Origin: DASZIT01 sp963770635
Lineage (GTDB): Bacteria; Actinomycetota; Acidimicrobiia; Acidimicrobiales; RAAP-2
Direction of reading: 5' to 3'
NCBI GenBank assembly: GCA_963770635.1
Contig: CAVYQI010000006.1
Coordinates: 248,001 to 312,000, forward strand
DNA: 64,000 nucleotides
The translations under genes were made by a program, and so were the position numbers. Numbering within the stretch: the first letter of the stretch is position 1; every line of letters starts with the position of its first letter. A model generated the notes under the pieces. That model was not told the origin of the DNA. It saw only the letters and a program-made list of their open reading frames with translations, and made no database searches. Positions 63,408-64,000 of this stretch are shown piece by piece.

Positions 63408-64000
63408 CTACTTGCTCACGTTGGCCGAGATCCGGCCGAGCATGCCGTTGTAGGCAGCGTTGAAGGCGTCGGACGGCACCGCGGGACCGTGGGTGGACGG
63501 CTGCAGGGTCGCCTCGATCCGACCTCCGAACACGTAGGCGTCACCCACGACCCGGGTCCCCTGGGTGGGGACGGTGAACGTGGTCAGGAAGCCGTAGGCC
63601 ACCCCGCCCTTCGGGGCCGGGATCTGCACCTGCGCGACCGTGGCGGTGGTGCCGGGCACCAGGGCCTGGGCGGATGCGATCTGGAACTGGGTGAAACAGT
63701 TGATGAAGCCCGTCTTGGTGAACACGGTGGCGTCGGATTTGGCGTTGGCCGCCGAGTTCACAATGTTCACCGCCGACTGCATCTCGATGGTGTTGTCGGC
63801 CGTCTCTTGGAACACCGGAGACGTCGACGCTACCGTCTCATCGCTCGATGGTGTGTTTCCGAACACCTGCCCGACGGTGGCCACGGTCGCGCCCAGGCAG
63901 GTGGCGAAGGAAGTCACGGCCGGCTTCTGGGTCACCTTTCCCGTCGAACTGGTCGCCGAGATCGATGCGGCCGATCCCACCGCCTGTGTCCATCCCGTCG
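63408..64000 (-). CDS. Unrecognised protein, N-terminus beyond the window
   Basis: The frame is open from the right edge to a stop at 63408, giving at least 197 residues; a GTG at 63980 lies inside it. The sequence is Ala/Thr/Val-rich with no charged clusters (TFVTSFATCLGAT-like start, GQVFGNTPSSDETVASTSPV, FINCFTQFQIASAQALVPG, APKGGVAYGFLTTFTVPTQG, AYVFGGRIEATL). Two Cys could pair. The composition suggests a secreted or lipoprotein domain, but the signal region would be outside the window. No family is recognised. Confidence 0.6.
   Translation of the reverse strand, partial: TGWTQAVGSAASISATSSTGKVTQKPAVTSFATCLGATVATVGQVFGNTPSSDETVASTSPVFQETADNTIEMQSAVNIVNSAANAKSDATVFTKTGFINCFTQFQIASAQALVPGTTATVAQVQIPAPKGGVAYGFLTTFTVPTQGTRVVGDAYVFGGRIEATLQPSTHGPAVPSDAFNAAYNGMLGRISANVSK

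Overview
The window is high-GC DNA with many GTG starts, tightly packed genes and actinobacterial gene orders: ctaE-qcrCAB, a convergent ctaCDF, and a 14-gene nuo operon preceded by a geranylgeranyl-reductase-family gene. The gene content, the GYW-repeat secreted proteins and the metallophosphoesterase-MprF fusion suggest an uncultured actinobacterium, perhaps of class Acidimicrobiia. That placement is inference, because no rRNA or other phylogenetic marker was compared.

Layout. 0-0.9 kb holds the start of a secreted GYW-repeat protein. 1-9.1 kb holds housekeeping and catabolic genes: an HD-domain protein, a GH1 glycosidase, a thiolase-like protein, an enoyl-CoA hydratase, tatA and an MBL-fold hydrolase. 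9.2-18.6 kb holds the bcc-aa3 supercomplex in two convergent blocks (ctaC-ctaD-ctaF on +, ctaE-qcrC-qcrA-qcrB on -), separated by a 2.3 kb accessory patch with a truncated sigma-factor fragment and a frameshifted SnoaL-like gene. 18.7-21 kb is a HelD-like helicase. 21.3-24.9 kb is a haem operon (hemE, ferrochelatase, protoporphyrinogen/coproporphyrinogen oxidase). 24.9-26.3 kb is an IS110-family element with a strongly structured non-coding end that is a candidate bridge RNA. 26.4-34.5 kb holds envelope genes: an Lnt homologue lacking the catalytic Cys, a HAD phosphatase, a large metallophosphoesterase-MprF fusion and an MMPL transporter.

34.5-40.9 kb encodes a giant secreted protein: signal peptide, L-type-lectin-like domain, fibronectin III, 15 Ig-like repeats and 6 C-terminal GYW repeats. 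These last repeats are the same family as in the protein at the left edge, so the two form a small surface-protein family. 41.4-45.2 kb holds an esterase, a MazEF toxin-antitoxin pair, a MerR regulator with a 9-bp perfect dyad beside a divergent methyltransferase, and a LapA-like membrane protein. 45.3-61.9 kb is a complete nuoA-N operon on the minus strand, translationally coupled by ATGA, GTGA and TGATG overlaps. 62-63.4 kb is a divergent geranylgeranyl-reductase-family gene that probably acts on menaquinone. The last 0.6 kb is part of an unrecognised gene.

The most important technical point is that at least ten genes, including essential complex I subunits, are broken by single-base indels, mostly in or next to short G/C runs. 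About ten of some sixteen inferred indels fall within 59.9-62.8 kb. This pattern fits consensus errors in the assembly better than real pseudogenes. I give full gene spans and mark each break. I saw no tRNA, rRNA or CRISPR array.
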